NCBI GenBank assembly: GCA_027315105.1
Contig: DAHUYP010000066.1
Coordinates: 1 to 48,836, forward strand
DNA: 48,836 nucleotides
Direction of reading: 5' to 3'
From: Gammaproteobacteria bacterium
Lineage (GTDB): Bacteria; Pseudomonadota; Gammaproteobacteria; Steroidobacterales; Steroidobacteraceae
In this document: positions 8,025 through 16,747 of the stretch, piece after piece
Numbering within the stretch: the first letter of the stretch is position 1
Layout: each line of letters opens with the position of its first letter
Position numbers and translations under genes: made by a program
The notes under the pieces: generated by a model
The model's database searches: none
Seen by the model: only the letters and a program-made list of their open reading frames with translations
Told to the model about the DNA's origin: nothing

Positions 8025-10720
8025 GCCACGCGGCGATCGAGCGCCTCAACCAGACGCGCGCGCAGGCGTTCGGCCGCGACGGCATCGAGCGGCTGCTGGG
8101 CGCGGTCGGTGAGGTAGAACACGTCCTCGGCGCGCTCACCGAGCGTGCTGATGCGGGCGGCGTGCAGGTCGACGCGCTCTTCCCACAGCACCTTGCCGAC
8201 ATCGCACAGCAACCCGGGCCGGTCACCGGCTGTGAGCTCGAGCACCGAGCGCCGATTGCGCTCATCGACGTTGATCGCAATCTGCGTCGGCGTCTTGAAG
8301 ACCCGCATGTGCCGGGTTGCGCGTCGCGACACCGCCAGCGGGGCCTCGTCCGGACGTTGCAGCGACGCCCACAGCGTCTGCTCGATCTCGGCGCGCCGCT
8401 CGGGGTCGGTGATCGGCGAGCCGTCGTCTTCGAGCACGTGATATGAGTCGAGCGAGAAGCCGTTGCCGACCGGTGTGATGCGCGCATCGAGGATGTTGAG
8501 CGCGAGCTGGTCGAGCACCGCGGTGGCGCGCGCGAACCCGTGGCGGCGGTGCGGCGCATAGATCATCACGGCCGTCGCGCCGCGCTCGCTTTGCGGCTCG
8601 ACCGAGACCAGGCCCTCATCGGCATCGGCCGCGCCGGCCGCCAGCACGCGGGTGTGGCGTGCGATCTCCTCGGGAGTGTGGCGCAGGAAATAGGCGGTCG
8701 GCAGGCGCCCCCAGGTGCGCTCGATGGCGCTCGGCGGCAGACCGGCGGCCCGCAGCAGCGTGCGCGCCGACTCCTGGATCTCCTGCACCAGCTCGTCCTG
8801 ATCGACCGGGGTTTCCAGTCCGCGGCGCAACGCGCGCTTGACGCGCTCATGGAACTCCTGGAACAGCGAGGCCTTCCACGAATTCCACAGCTTCGGATTG
8901 GTGCCGCGCACGTCGGCGCAGGTCAGCACGTACAGATAATCGAGGTGCATCTCGTCGCCGACCTGGTGCGCGAACTGGCGGACCACCTGCGGGTCGCCGA
9001 TGTCCTGCTTCTGCGCCGTCATCGAGAACAGCAGATGGTTCTTCACCAGCCAGGCCACCAGGCGCGCGTCGTAGCGCGAAATCCCCTGTTCGAGGCAGAA
9101 GGCCTCGGCGTCGACCGCCCCCAGATCGGAATGATCGCCGCCGCGGCCCTTGGCGATGTCGTGAAACAGTGCACCGAGGTAGGCGAGCTCCGGCTTCGGC
9201 AGCTGCTGCATGATCGGCGACACCAGCGGCAGCTCGTGGTCGAATTCGCCCATCGCCAGGCGCCGCAGGTTGCTGACCACGAACAGCGTGTGTGCATCGA
9301 CCGTATAGGCATGGAACAAATCGTATTGCATGCGGCCGATGATGCGGCCGAACGCCGGGATGTAGCGGCCGAGCACGCCGTAGTCGTTCATGCGACGCAG
9401 CTCGTGCGTCACGCCGCGCGGCGCGCGCAGGATCTCGAGGAACAGGCGGTGATTGCGCGGATTCTGGCGGAACTCCTCGTCGATCAGCCACAGATTGCGC
9501 ACCACGGCGCGAATGGTCCCGGCGCGCGCGCCGCGGATCTGGGGGTTCTGCTGCAGCAGCACGAACAGCTCGAGCAGCGCCGAGGGGACGCGCGCGAACA
9601 GATCCTCGCTGATCGCCTCCAGGTAGTCGTTGCGCACCTGGAAGCGCGGGTTGAGCGGCTGCGGCGGCTGATCGTCGGTCAGGATCGCTTCGCGGAACAG
9701 CTGCAGCAGCAGCTCGTTGAGCAGCGTCACGTCGATGATGGTGCGGTAGTAGCGCTGCATGAGCTGCTCGACCGCGAGAGTATAGGAGGCGTCCTCGTAA
9801 CCGAAGCTCTGCGCGAGCCTGATCTGATAGTCGAACAGCAGCCGGTCCTCGTGACGCCCGGCGAGCACGTGCAGGCCGAAGCGCACCTTCCACAGGAACG
9901 CCTGCGCCTGCTTGAGCCGCCGCAGCTCCGACGGCGTCAGAAAACCGTGCGTGACCAGCTCATCGAGCGACTCGGCGCCGAAGTGACGCTTGGCGACCCA
10001 GGCGATGGTCTGGATGTCGCGCAAGCCGCCCGGGCCGGTCTTGACGTTGGGCTCGAGGTTGTAGGCGGTATCGTTGGCCTTGAGGCGCCGCTCCTGTTGC
10101 TCGCGCACCTTGGCCTCGAAGAACTCGCGCACCGGCCACACGCGCTCGGGTGCCAGCGCGGCGCGCATGGCGGCGACCAGCTCGGCCGAGCCGGCCAGGC
10201 GCCGCGATTCGAGCAGCGTGGTCATGACGCCGACGTCGGCGGCGCTTTCCTCGGCACACTCCGGGACGGTGCGCACGCTGTGCCCGACCTCCAGGCCGAT
10301 ATCCCACAGAAACGAGACCAATCGCTCGACGCGGGCACGGTCGGCGTCCGCCAGCGGCGCGGGCACCAGCACCAGAAGGTCGACTTCGGAATATGGATGC
10401 AGCTCGCCGCGGCCGTAGCCGCCGACGGCGACCAGTGCGAGCTGCGCGGCCAGCTCGGAATCGAGCCGCTGGCTCCAGAGCGTGCGCAGCAGCACGTCGG
10501 TGAAGCGCGCCCGGGCCCGCACCAGGCCATCGACCGGCTCTTCCTCGAAGAAGCGCGCGCGCAGCTCCTGCTGCGCCTGATCCAGCAGCTTGTGACAGCT
10601 TTCGGCGTCGTCCCGGGACTCGGCCAGCAATCCGGGCAGGCGGTTGAGCAATGGCCAGTCCAGCGGCGCGGGCGCGTCCGGCGGTGCGTCATCGAGCACC
10701 GTTGCGTCGGAGGCCGCCAC
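8021..10720 (-). CDS. glnD: GlnD, PII uridylyltransferase/uridylyl-removing enzyme
   Basis: GlnD adds UMP to PII when nitrogen is short and removes it when glutamine is abundant. At 899 residues it has the full architecture. The nucleotidyltransferase domain has GGYGRGELHPYSEVDLLVL, the helical region follows, the HD domain has LFHDIAKGRGGDHS, and two C-terminal ACT domains start near MIYAPHRRHGF and LTAGDRPGLLCDVGKVL. Oddity: the first acidic residue of the catalytic pair is Glu112 rather than the usual Asp (E112-V-D114, codon at 10385-10387). Seven bases separate it from map upstream and it overlaps dapC downstream by 4. Confidence 0.96.
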   Translation of the reverse strand: MAASDATVLDDAPPDAPAPLDWPLLNRLPGLLAESRDDAESCHKLLDQAQQELRARFFEEEPVDGLVRARARFTDVLLRTLWSQRLDSELAAQLALVAVGGYGRGELHPYSEVDLLVLVPAPLADADRARVERLVSFLWDIGLEVGHSVRTVPECAEESAADVGVMTTLLESRRLAGSAELVAAMRAALAPERVWPVREFFEAKVREQQERRLKANDTAYNLEPNVKTGPGGLRDIQTIAWVAKRHFGAESLDELVTHGFLTPSELRRLKQAQAFLWKVRFGLHVLAGRHEDRLLFDYQIRLAQSFGYEDASYTLAVEQLMQRYYRTIIDVTLLNELLLQLFREAILTDDQPPQPLNPRFQVRNDYLEAISEDLFARVPSALLELFVLLQQNPQIRGARAGTIRAVVRNLWLIDEEFRQNPRNHRLFLEILRAPRGVTHELRRMNDYGVLGRYIPAFGRIIGRMQYDLFHAYTVDAHTLFVVSNLRRLAMGEFDHELPLVSPIMQQLPKPELAYLGALFHDIAKGRGGDHSDLGAVDAEAFCLEQGISRYDARLVAWLVKNHLLFSMTAQKQDIGDPQVVRQFAHQVGDEMHLDYLYVLTCADVRGTNPKLWNSWKASLFQEFHERVKRALRRGLETPVDQDELVQEIQESARTLLRAAGLPPSAIERTWGRLPTAYFLRHTPEEIARHTRVLAAGAADADEGLVSVEPQSERGATAVMIYAPHRRHGFARATAVLDQLALNILDARITPVGNGFSLDSYHVLEDDGSPITDPERRAEIEQTLWASLQRPDEAPLAVSRRATRHMRVFKTPTQIAINVDERNRRSVLELTAGDRPGLLCDVGKVLWEERVDLHAARISTLGERAEDVFYLTDRAQQPLDAVAAERLRARLVEALDRRVA

Positions 10721-10727
10721 GCCGCCC

Positions 10728-11507
10728 TCAGCGCGCCGCGCGCCGGCTCAAGGTCAGGACTTCATGCCCGGCCGGCGTCACCAGCACCATGTGCTCCCAT
10801 TGCGCCGAGAGCGAGTGATCCTTGGTGACCACGGTCCAGCCGTCGGGCAGCACCCGAACCTGGCGCTTGCCGGCGTTGATCATCGGTTCGATCGTGAATA
10901 CCATGCCGGCGCGAAGCTCGAGCCCGGTGTCGGGCTCGCCGTAATGCAGGACCTGCGGGTCTTCATGATACACGCGGCCGATGCCGTGGCCGCAGTATTC
11001 GCGTACCACGGAAAAGCCCTCGGCCTCGGTCAGGCTCTGGATCGCATGCCCGATGTCCCCCAGGTGTGCCCCGGGCTTGACCCGCTCGATCGCACGCCAC
11101 ATGGCATCCTTGCAGACCTGGGTCAGGCGCTGCGCCAGCACCGGCGGCTTGCCGACGAAATACATGCGGCTGGTATCGCCGTGGTAGCCGTCCTTGATGA
11201 CCGCGACATCGACGTTGAGGATGTCGCCGGCCTTGAGCTTGCGGTCGTTCGGGATGCCGTGGCAGACGACATGGTTCACCGAGGTGCAGACGGTCTTCGG
11301 GAAGCCGCGGTAGCCGACGTTGGCCGGAACCGCGTGCTGCACGTTGACGATGTAGTCGTTGCAGATGCGATCGAGTTCCTCGGTGCTGACGCCGGGGGCG
11401 ACGTGCTCCCCGATCATGTCGAGCACGTCGGCCGCAAGCGCGCCCGCGATGCGCAGCTTCTGCTGCTCTTCGGGGGTTTTCAGGGAGATCTGGGTGGTGC
11501 GCAACAT
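10728..11507 (-). CDS. map: Methionine aminopeptidase, type I
   Basis: It removes the N-terminal methionine from nascent proteins in the cytoplasm. At 259 residues it is close to E. coli Map (264). Recognisable blocks are CTSVNHVVCHGIP, LNVDVAVIKDGYHGDTSRM (metal-binding Asp residues), CGHGIGRVYHEDP (His), FTIEPM (Glu) and the final Glu in QWEHMVLVT. It is divergent from rpsB, the arrangement also seen in E. coli, and leads the map-glnD-dapC operon. I see AT-rich DNA upstream of the minus-strand ATG but no convincing -35/-10 pair on that strand. Confidence 0.96.
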   Translation of the reverse strand: MLRTTQISLKTPEEQQKLRIAGALAADVLDMIGEHVAPGVSTEELDRICNDYIVNVQHAVPANVGYRGFPKTVCTSVNHVVCHGIPNDRKLKAGDILNVDVAVIKDGYHGDTSRMYFVGKPPVLAQRLTQVCKDAMWRAIERVKPGAHLGDIGHAIQSLTEAEGFSVVREYCGHGIGRVYHEDPQVLHYGEPDTGLELRAGMVFTIEPMINAGKRQVRVLPDGWTVVTKDHSLSAQWEHMVLVTPAGHEVLTLSRRAAR

Positions 11508-11531
11508 GCCGATTTGGGTCCGCTTAAAGCA

Positions 11532-11560
11532 TTGTTAAGGCTGGAAGTTCATGGTATAAA
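11532..11560 (+). promoter_or_regulatory. Probable sigma-70 promoter of rpsB-tsf
   Basis: TTGTTA (11532-11537) and TATAAA (11555-11560) are separated by exactly 17 bases in the map/rpsB divergent gap. This is one of the few AT-rich patches in the area. Transcription would begin near 11567, leaving a leader of about 150 bases before rpsB. Confidence 0.65.
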
Positions 11561-11566
11561 GCGCGG

Positions 11567-11718
11567 CCTTTTTTGGCAACGCAATCCACACGCGCATCGC
11601 TAACCTGTGGCCGGGTGTCCGCGAAAGCGGTCCGGGAGCCGATATCGAGCTCCCGCCGCCGATAAGGATCGCCATCAGGGATGCGCGGAGGCCACAACCC
11701 GACAAGGAGCCTAGAATC
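11567..11718 (+). ncRNA. Structured rpsB 5' leader, candidate S2 autoregulatory RNA
   Basis: The leader can fold into a closed multi-branch structure. The long-range stem pairs GCGCATC (11592-11598) with GATGCGC (11680-11686). A CCGC-GAAA-GCGG tetraloop hairpin lies at 11619-11630, and GGGAGC (11634-11639) pairs with GCTCCC (11649-11654). AAGGAG at 11704-11709 is the ribosome site. In gammaproteobacteria S2 is known to repress rpsB-tsf through its leader. That this sequence does so is inferred from position and fold. Confidence 0.5.
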
Positions 11719-12732
11719 ATGCCCAGCGTGTCGATGCGACAGATGCTGGAAGCGGGTGTTCACTTCGGACATCAGACCCGCTTCTGGAACCCGAAGATGG
11801 AGCCATTCATTTTCGGCGAGCGCAACAAGATCCATATCATCAACCTCGAGAAGACCCAGCCTCTGTTCGCCGAGGCGGCGTCGTTCATCAAGCAGGTCGT
11901 GGCCGATGGCGGTACGGTGCTGTTCGTCGGTACCAAGCGCTCGGCGCGCGATGCGGTCCAGAAGGAAGCGCTGCGCTGCGGCATGCCATTCGTCAACCAG
12001 CGCTGGCTGGGCGGCATGCTGACGAATTTCAAGACCATCCGGGCCTCGATCAAGCGTCTGGGCGAGCTGCAGGAAATGGCCAATTCGGGCGCGCTCGACA
12101 AGCGCGGCAAGAAGGAGGCCACGCAGCTGCGCCGCGAGATGATCAAGCTCGAGCGCAGCCTGGGCGGCATCAAGAGCATGGAGGCGCTGCCGGACGCGCT
12201 GTTCGTGATCGACGTCGGACACGAGCACATCGCGATCCACGAGGCCAAGAAGCTCGGGATCCCGGTGGTGGCGGTGGTGGATACCAACTGCTCGCCGGAC
12301 GGCATCGACCATGTCATTCCGGGCAACGATGATGCGATGCGGGCGATTCACCTGTATGCCTCGGCGGTGGCCGAGGCGGTGATCGAAGGCAGGTCTTCGG
12401 TGCCGCAGGTCGCCGTGGGCGAGGACGAATTCGTCGAGCTCGACGAGGCAGGCAATCCGCGCCGCAAGAGCGCCCGACCCTCGCGGCCGAAGCCGGCCGC
12501 CAATGTGCGCCGCAAGACGCCGCCACGGCGGCGTCCGCCGGTATTGCCAGCCTCCGCCATCGCCGCCGAGGATGTGACCCTGGAGGCGGATCTGGAAGAT
12601 GGCGGCGAGGCCACCGAGACCGCCGGCACGGCGGCCGGTACGGCCGCGCCGCCGGCGCCGATCGGGGTCAAGCGCCGTACGGGCGGGGCGGGCCCCTCGC
12701 GCCGGCCGCGCAGCGGCAACGGCGCCGGCTGA
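11719..12732 (+). CDS. rpsB: 30S ribosomal protein S2, with long C-terminal tail
   Basis: S2 binds late to the 30S subunit. The core is unmistakable: [22 protein letters not shown] at the N-terminus (VHFGHQ is the family hallmark), [33 protein letters not shown] and [16 protein letters not shown]. The core ends near residue 240, as in E. coli (241). The protein then continues for about 95 residues of low-complexity Arg/Pro/Ala/Thr sequence, basic at both ends with an acidic stretch between, and no known domain. The frame stays open to TGA at 12730-12732. A strong Shine-Dalgarno (AAGGAG) sits 9 bases before the ATG. Confidence 0.95.
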   Translation: MPSVSMRQMLEAGVHFGHQTRFWNPKMEPFIFGERNKIHIINLEKTQPLFAEAASFIKQVVADGGTVLFVGTKRSARDAVQKEALRCGMPFVNQRWLGGMLTNFKTIRASIKRLGELQEMANSGALDKRGKKEATQLRREMIKLERSLGGIKSMEALPDALFVIDVGHEHIAIHEAKKLGIPVVAVVDTNCSPDGIDHVIPGNDDAMRAIHLYASAVAEAVIEGRSSVPQVAVGEDEFVELDEAGNPRRKSARPSRPKPAANVRRKTPPRRRPPVLPASAIAAEDVTLEADLEDGGEATETAGTAAGTAAPPAPIGVKRRTGGAGPSRRPRSGNGAG

Positions 12733-12781
12733 AGCCGCGGGCGAGCGGTGCGCCGGGTAGACTGGCCGGCCCGCGGCGCTG

Positions 12782-12814
12782 CTCGCCGGCCGCGGCCGGC
12801 GGTTCGGCGGCGAG
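12782..12814 (+). promoter_or_regulatory. GC-rich hairpin between rpsB and tsf
   Basis: The segment contains a perfect 16-base palindrome (GCCGGCCGCGGCCGGC, 12785-12800). An alternative outer stem pairs CTCGCCG (12782-12788) with CGGCGAG (12808-12814). There is no T-run, so it is not a standard terminator. It may attenuate or stabilise the mRNA between the two genes. Confidence 0.35.
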
Positions 12815-12845
12815 GTGTCTTCATGCGAACGACAGGATTCACACT

Positions 12846-13733
12846 ATGAGCGTCACAGCGGATGCGGTTCGACAGCTGCGCGAGCGCACCGGCGCCGGCA
12901 TGATGGAGTGCAAGAAGGCGCTGGTCGAGACCGGCGGCGATCTCGATGCCGCCGCCGAGCTGATGCGCAAGCAGGGCCTGGCCAAGGCCGACAAGAAAGC
13001 GGCGCGCATCGCGGCCGAAGGGGTCATCGTGGTCGAGCGCTCGAGCGACGGGCACGCCGCGGCGATGGCCGAGATCAACTGCGAGACCGATTTCGTGGCC
13101 CGCGAGCACGATTTTCGCAACTTTGCGGCCGATGTCGCACGGCTGACGCTCGCCGGCCGGCCGGTCGATGTCGATGCGTTGCTGACAGCGGAACTGGCCG
13201 CCGGCGAAAGCGTCGATGCGCGCCGCCGGGCTCTGGTGGCTAAGATCGGCGAGAACATCAGCGTGCGGCGCTGCGCGGTGCTCGAGAGCCCGGGTCCGCT
13301 CGGCGCCTACGTGCACGGCACGCGTATCGGCGTGCTGGTCGCGCTGGAAGGCGGTACCGCCGAGCTCGCGCACGACCTGGCGATGCACGTGGCGGCGAGC
13401 AATCCTCGCTACCTCAGCGTTGCCGAGGTGCCGGCCGAGGTGCTCGCCAAGGAGCGCGAGATCCTGGGCGAGCAGGCGCAGAAGGAAGGCAAGAGCCCCG
13501 AGATCATCGCCAGGATGGTCGAAGGGCGGCTGCGCAAGTCGCTGAATGAGATTACCCTGCTGGGCCAGCCGTTCGTGAAGGATCCCGACCAGACGATCGA
13601 GAAGCTGCTCAAGGGCGCGCAGGCGAGGGTGGTGCGTTTCGTGCGCTTCGAGGTCGGCGCCGGGATCGAGAAGAAGCAGGATGACTTCGTCGCCGAGGTG
13701 ATGGCGCAAGTCAGCGCCGCCGGCGGCCGTTAG
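12846..13733 (+). CDS. tsf: Elongation factor Ts
   Basis: EF-Ts exchanges GDP for GTP on EF-Tu during translation. At 295 residues it is near the E. coli length (283). The N-terminal UBA-like region has [22 protein letters not shown]. The core contains the TDFVAR element in [16 protein letters not shown], the motif involved in displacing Mg-GDP. The gene follows rpsB by 113 bases and is closed by a clear intrinsic terminator, so rpsB-tsf forms a two-gene transcription unit. Confidence 0.97.
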   Translation: MSVTADAVRQLRERTGAGMMECKKALVETGGDLDAAAELMRKQGLAKADKKAARIAAEGVIVVERSSDGHAAAMAEINCETDFVAREHDFRNFAADVARLTLAGRPVDVDALLTAELAAGESVDARRRALVAKIGENISVRRCAVLESPGPLGAYVHGTRIGVLVALEGGTAELAHDLAMHVAASNPRYLSVAEVPAEVLAKEREILGEQAQKEGKSPEIIARMVEGRLRKSLNEITLLGQPFVKDPDQTIEKLLKGAQARVVRFVRFEVGAGIEKKQDDFVAEVMAQVSAAGGR

Positions 13734-13754
13734 GCCGCCGGCGGCAGCATGCAG

Positions 13755-13781
13755 AACCCCGCCCGTCGCGGGGTTTTTTTT
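13755..13781 (+). terminator. Rho-independent terminator after tsf
   Basis: Stem CCCCGC (13757-13762) pairs with GCGGGG (13768-13773) around a 5-base loop, with AA/TT extending the base, and an uninterrupted run of eight T follows (13774-13781). It separates rpsB-tsf from pyrH. Confidence 0.9.
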
Positions 13782-13827
13782 GTGGCACACTGAAGTCGTT
13801 GCCGTCGGCAATGACGGGTCGGGGACG

Positions 13828-14565
13828 ATGAATCAGACCAAATCGCCGCCTTGGAACCGCATCCTGGTGAAGCTCTCGGGCGAGGCGCTGCTCGGGGACG
13901 CCGACTACGGCATTGATCCGGCAGTCCTGAAGCGCATCGGCAGCGAGATTCGCGAGGTGCAGGCGCTCGGGGTCCAGGTTGCGATCGTGATCGGCGGCGG
14001 CAATCTGTTCCGCGGCGCGGGCTTGGCGCGTGCCGGCATGGATCGCGTTACGGCCGACCAGATGGGCATGCTCGCGACCGTCATGAATGCGCTGGCGCTG
14101 CAGGATGCGCTCGAACAGCAGGCACTGCAGGCACGCGTGATGTCGGCGATCCGCATCAACGAGGTGTGCGAGGACTTCATCCGCCGGCGCGCCGTGCGGC
14201 ACCTGGAAAAGGGGCGTGTCGTGATCTTTGCCGCCGGCACCGGCAATCCATTCTTTACCACCGACACCGCGGCCAGCCTGCGGGCGATCGAAATCGAGGC
14301 CCAGCTGCTGCTCAAGGCCACCAAGGTCAACGGCATCTATTCCGACGATCCGGTCAAGAATCCGGCGGCGCGGCACTATCCGCGCCTGACCTACGATCGG
14401 GTGCTCGACGAACGGCTCAACGTCATGGATGCGACCGCCATCGTCATGTGCCGCGACTATCGCATGCCGCTGCGGGTGTTCAATCTCGGCATCGCCGGCG
14501 ACCTGCTGCGCATCGTCTGCGGCGAAGACATCGGGACCCTGGTGACCAATGACAGCGATCAATGA
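13828..14565 (+). CDS. pyrH: UMP kinase
   Basis: It phosphorylates UMP to UDP in pyrimidine nucleotide synthesis. It belongs to the bacterial amino-acid-kinase-fold type: [10 protein letters not shown] at the N-terminus, [10 protein letters not shown], then [18 protein letters not shown], and the ATP-side block [14 protein letters not shown] chose ATG 13828 with GGGGA 6-7 bases before it (245 residues). A longer frame reaching back to GTG 13780 would start inside the terminator T-run. It heads the long co-directional cluster, although I could not identify a clear promoter in the 46 bases after the terminator. Confidence 0.96.
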   Translation: MNQTKSPPWNRILVKLSGEALLGDADYGIDPAVLKRIGSEIREVQALGVQVAIVIGGGNLFRGAGLARAGMDRVTADQMGMLATVMNALALQDALEQQALQARVMSAIRINEVCEDFIRRRAVRHLEKGRVVIFAAGTGNPFFTTDTAASLRAIEIEAQLLLKATKVNGIYSDDPVKNPAARHYPRLTYDRVLDERLNVMDATAIVMCRDYRMPLRVFNLGIAGDLLRIVCGEDIGTLVTNDSDQ

Positions 14566-14581
14566 GTGAAGGTTGAATGCC

Positions 14582-15139
14582 ATGCTCGACGATCTCAAGA
14601 AAGACGCGACCGCACGCATGCAGAAATGCGTGCAGGCGTTCCAGGCCGACCTGAAGAAGCTGCGCACGGGACGGGCCCATCCGAGCCTGATCGAGCACCT
14701 GAAGGTCGATTACTACGGCTCGGACGTGCCGCTGCAGCAGGTGGCCAGCATCAGCGTCGAGGACGCGCGCACGCTCGTGGTGTCGCCGTGGGAGAAGAGC
14801 ATGGTCGGGCCGATCGAGAAGGCGATCCACAAATCCGAACTCGGCCTGACGCCAAACACGGCCGGTGCCGTGATCCGCATCCCGCTGCCGCCGCTGACAG
14901 AGGAGCGACGGCGCGACATCACCAAGATCGTGCGCCAGGACGCCGAGAATGCACGCGTGAGCATACGTTCCGTGCGTCGCGATGCACTGGCCGACGTCAA
15001 GGAGATGCTCAAGGAAAAGCTGATCTCGCAGGACGACGAACGCCGCGGCCAGGACGAGATCCAGAAGCTGACCGACCGCTTCATCGCCGAGATCGATCAG
15101 CACCTGGCGGCCAAGGAAAAGGAAATCCTGCAGGTTTGA
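14582..15139 (+). CDS. frr: Ribosome recycling factor
   Basis: RRF splits the post-termination ribosome together with EF-G. ATG 14582 gives 185 residues, the E. coli length, beginning MLDDLKKDATARMQKCV. A TTG three codons upstream is possible but unneeded. Family blocks are LRTGRAHPSLIE, VSPWEKSMVGPIEKAI, IPLPPLTEERR and the C-terminal helix ending in KEKEILQV. It follows pyrH by 16 bases. Confidence 0.97.
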   Translation: MLDDLKKDATARMQKCVQAFQADLKKLRTGRAHPSLIEHLKVDYYGSDVPLQQVASISVEDARTLVVSPWEKSMVGPIEKAIHKSELGLTPNTAGAVIRIPLPPLTEERRRDITKIVRQDAENARVSIRSVRRDALADVKEMLKEKLISQDDERRGQDEIQKLTDRFIAEIDQHLAAKEKEILQV

Positions 15140-15159
15140 GCGGCGCTTCGAAAGACGTC

Positions 15160-15903
15160 ATGTCGATCCTGCTGCCCCGTCACGTGGCCATCGTGATGGA
15201 TGGCAATGGGCGCTGGGCGCGCGCGCGTGGCGCGTTGCGCGCCGACGGCCATCGCGCGGGCGTCGAGCCGGTGCGCACGGTGATCGAGGAGTGCGTGCGT
15301 CGCGGCATCGGCGCCTTGACCTTGTTCGCCTTCAGCAGCGAGAACTGGGGCCGGCCGCGCGATGAGGTCATGGGCCTGATGTCGCTGTTCGTCGAATCGC
15401 TGGAGGCGGAAATCGATGAATTGCACCGTCGCGGCGTGTGTGTGCGCTTCATCGGCGAGCGCGATGAGCTCGACGTGCGGCTGCGCACGAGCATGGCCGG
15501 CTCCGAACGGATCACCGCCGACAACACGGCGCTGGCGCTGCAGATCGCGGTCAGCTACGGCGGCCGCAGCGATATTCTGTCGGCCGCGCGCTCGTTGGCG
15601 GCGCGGGTGGAGCGTCATGAGATCACCAGCGCGCAGATCGACGAGCCGACTTTCTCCGCCGCGTTGGCGCTGGCCGGATTGCCGGATCCGGATCTGTTCA
15701 TCCGCACCGGCGGCGAACAGCGCATCAGTAATTTCCTGCTGTGGAACCTCGCCTACACCGAGCTCTATTTCACCGAGCTGCTGTGGCCGGACTTCGACGC
15801 GGCCGCGTTCGAGGCGGCGCTGCAGCACTTCGCTGCACGGCAGCGACGCTTCGGCCTGACCGGCGAGCAGATCGATGCCGGCGAGCAGCCCGGGCTGCCC
15901 TGA
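15160..15903 (+). CDS. uppS: Undecaprenyl diphosphate synthase (cis-prenyltransferase)
   Basis: It extends farnesyl diphosphate with eight isopentenyl units in cis to make the C55 carrier for peptidoglycan and O-antigen. The start ATG 15160 gives 247 residues. The catalytic Asp is in VAIVMDGNGRWA, FAFSSENWGRP is the substrate loop, and the C-terminal RTGGEQRISNFLLW and AYTELYF segments are diagnostic. It lies 20 bases after frr and 6 before cdsA. Confidence 0.96.
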   Translation: MSILLPRHVAIVMDGNGRWARARGALRADGHRAGVEPVRTVIEECVRRGIGALTLFAFSSENWGRPRDEVMGLMSLFVESLEAEIDELHRRGVCVRFIGERDELDVRLRTSMAGSERITADNTALALQIAVSYGGRSDILSAARSLAARVERHEITSAQIDEPTFSAALALAGLPDPDLFIRTGGEQRISNFLLWNLAYTELYFTELLWPDFDAAAFEAALQHFAARQRRFGLTGEQIDAGEQPGLP

Positions 15904-15909
15904 GAGGCC

Positions 15910-16716
15910 ATGTCGATGCTGCGCGCCCGTGTGTTGACTGCCTTGACGTTGTCGGCGCTGCTGATCGTGGCGATCCTGTATTCGCCACCGCCGCTGGCGG
16001 CGGCGATCCTCGGGTTGATCCTGCTGATCGGGGCCTGGGAGTGGTCGGCCTTTCTGGCGGTGGAGCTGCCATGGCGAGTGGCCTACGTGCTGGGGCTGGG
16101 TGCGCTGGGCGTGCTGGGTGTCGGCTGCACGCTCGAGCAGGCGCGCTTCACGCTGATGCTCGGTCTGGCGGTCGCCTGGTGGGTGGTGGCGTTGGCGTGG
16201 ATCGTCTGGATGCCGCAGCGGGTCGGGCGTCTGGCGGCGGGGCTGGCCGGCGCCTTGGCGCTGCTGCCCACCTGGATCGCGCTGGTCCACATCGACGCAT
16301 TCTGGAGACACGGTGCGCAGTGGACGCTGTTCATTCTGGCGTTGGCTTTTGCGGCCGACACCGGTGCGTTTTTCGCAGGGCGGCATTTCGGGCGGGTGCA
16401 TCTGGCGCCGCGGGTGTCGCCGAACAAGACATGGGAGGGCGTGATTGGCGGTATGCTGACGGCCCTCGCGCTCGCCGCCGGGGGCGCGGCCTGGTTCGAG
16501 CTGCCGGTGCTGAGCTTTCTGCCACTGTGCCTGGCTGCAGCGGCATTCTCCGTGGTCGGCGACCTGACCGAGAGCCTGCTCAAGCGTCACGTGCACCTCA
16601 AGGACAGCGGGCGCTTGTTTCCGGGTCACGGCGGCGTCCTCGACCGCATCGACAGCGTCACCGCAGCGACGCCCGTCATTGCACTGGGATTGACTTGGCT
16701 TGGGGCAGGCAGATGA
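15910..16716 (+). CDS. cdsA: Phosphatidate cytidylyltransferase
   Basis: This integral inner-membrane enzyme makes CDP-diacylglycerol from phosphatidate and CTP, the branch point of phospholipid synthesis. The 268 residues contain several hydrophobic helices. The signature lies at the C-terminal end: VVGDLTESLLKRHVHLKDSG followed by PGHGGVLDRIDS. VSPNKTWEGVIGG is a second conserved stretch. It sits between uppS and dxr in the usual order. Confidence 0.95.
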   Translation: MSMLRARVLTALTLSALLIVAILYSPPPLAAAILGLILLIGAWEWSAFLAVELPWRVAYVLGLGALGVLGVGCTLEQARFTLMLGLAVAWWVVALAWIVWMPQRVGRLAAGLAGALALLPTWIALVHIDAFWRHGAQWTLFILALAFAADTGAFFAGRHFGRVHLAPRVSPNKTWEGVIGGMLTALALAAGGAAWFELPVLSFLPLCLAAAAFSVVGDLTESLLKRHVHLKDSGRLFPGHGGVLDRIDSVTAATPVIALGLTWLGAGR

Positions 16717-16747
16717 GGCGCGCGCAGCGTATGGAGATCGGTGCAGC

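Noticed and set aside
8540-10828. 762-codon open frame on the plus strand opposite glnD
   Set aside because: Antisense shadow; its sequence is His/Arg/Gln-rich with no domain, and GlnD is complete on the minus strand.
14566-15159. Long open frame running through frr ahead of uppS
   Set aside because: It is the uppS frame read upstream in a high-GC region with few stops; the frr product in the other frame is clear and full length.
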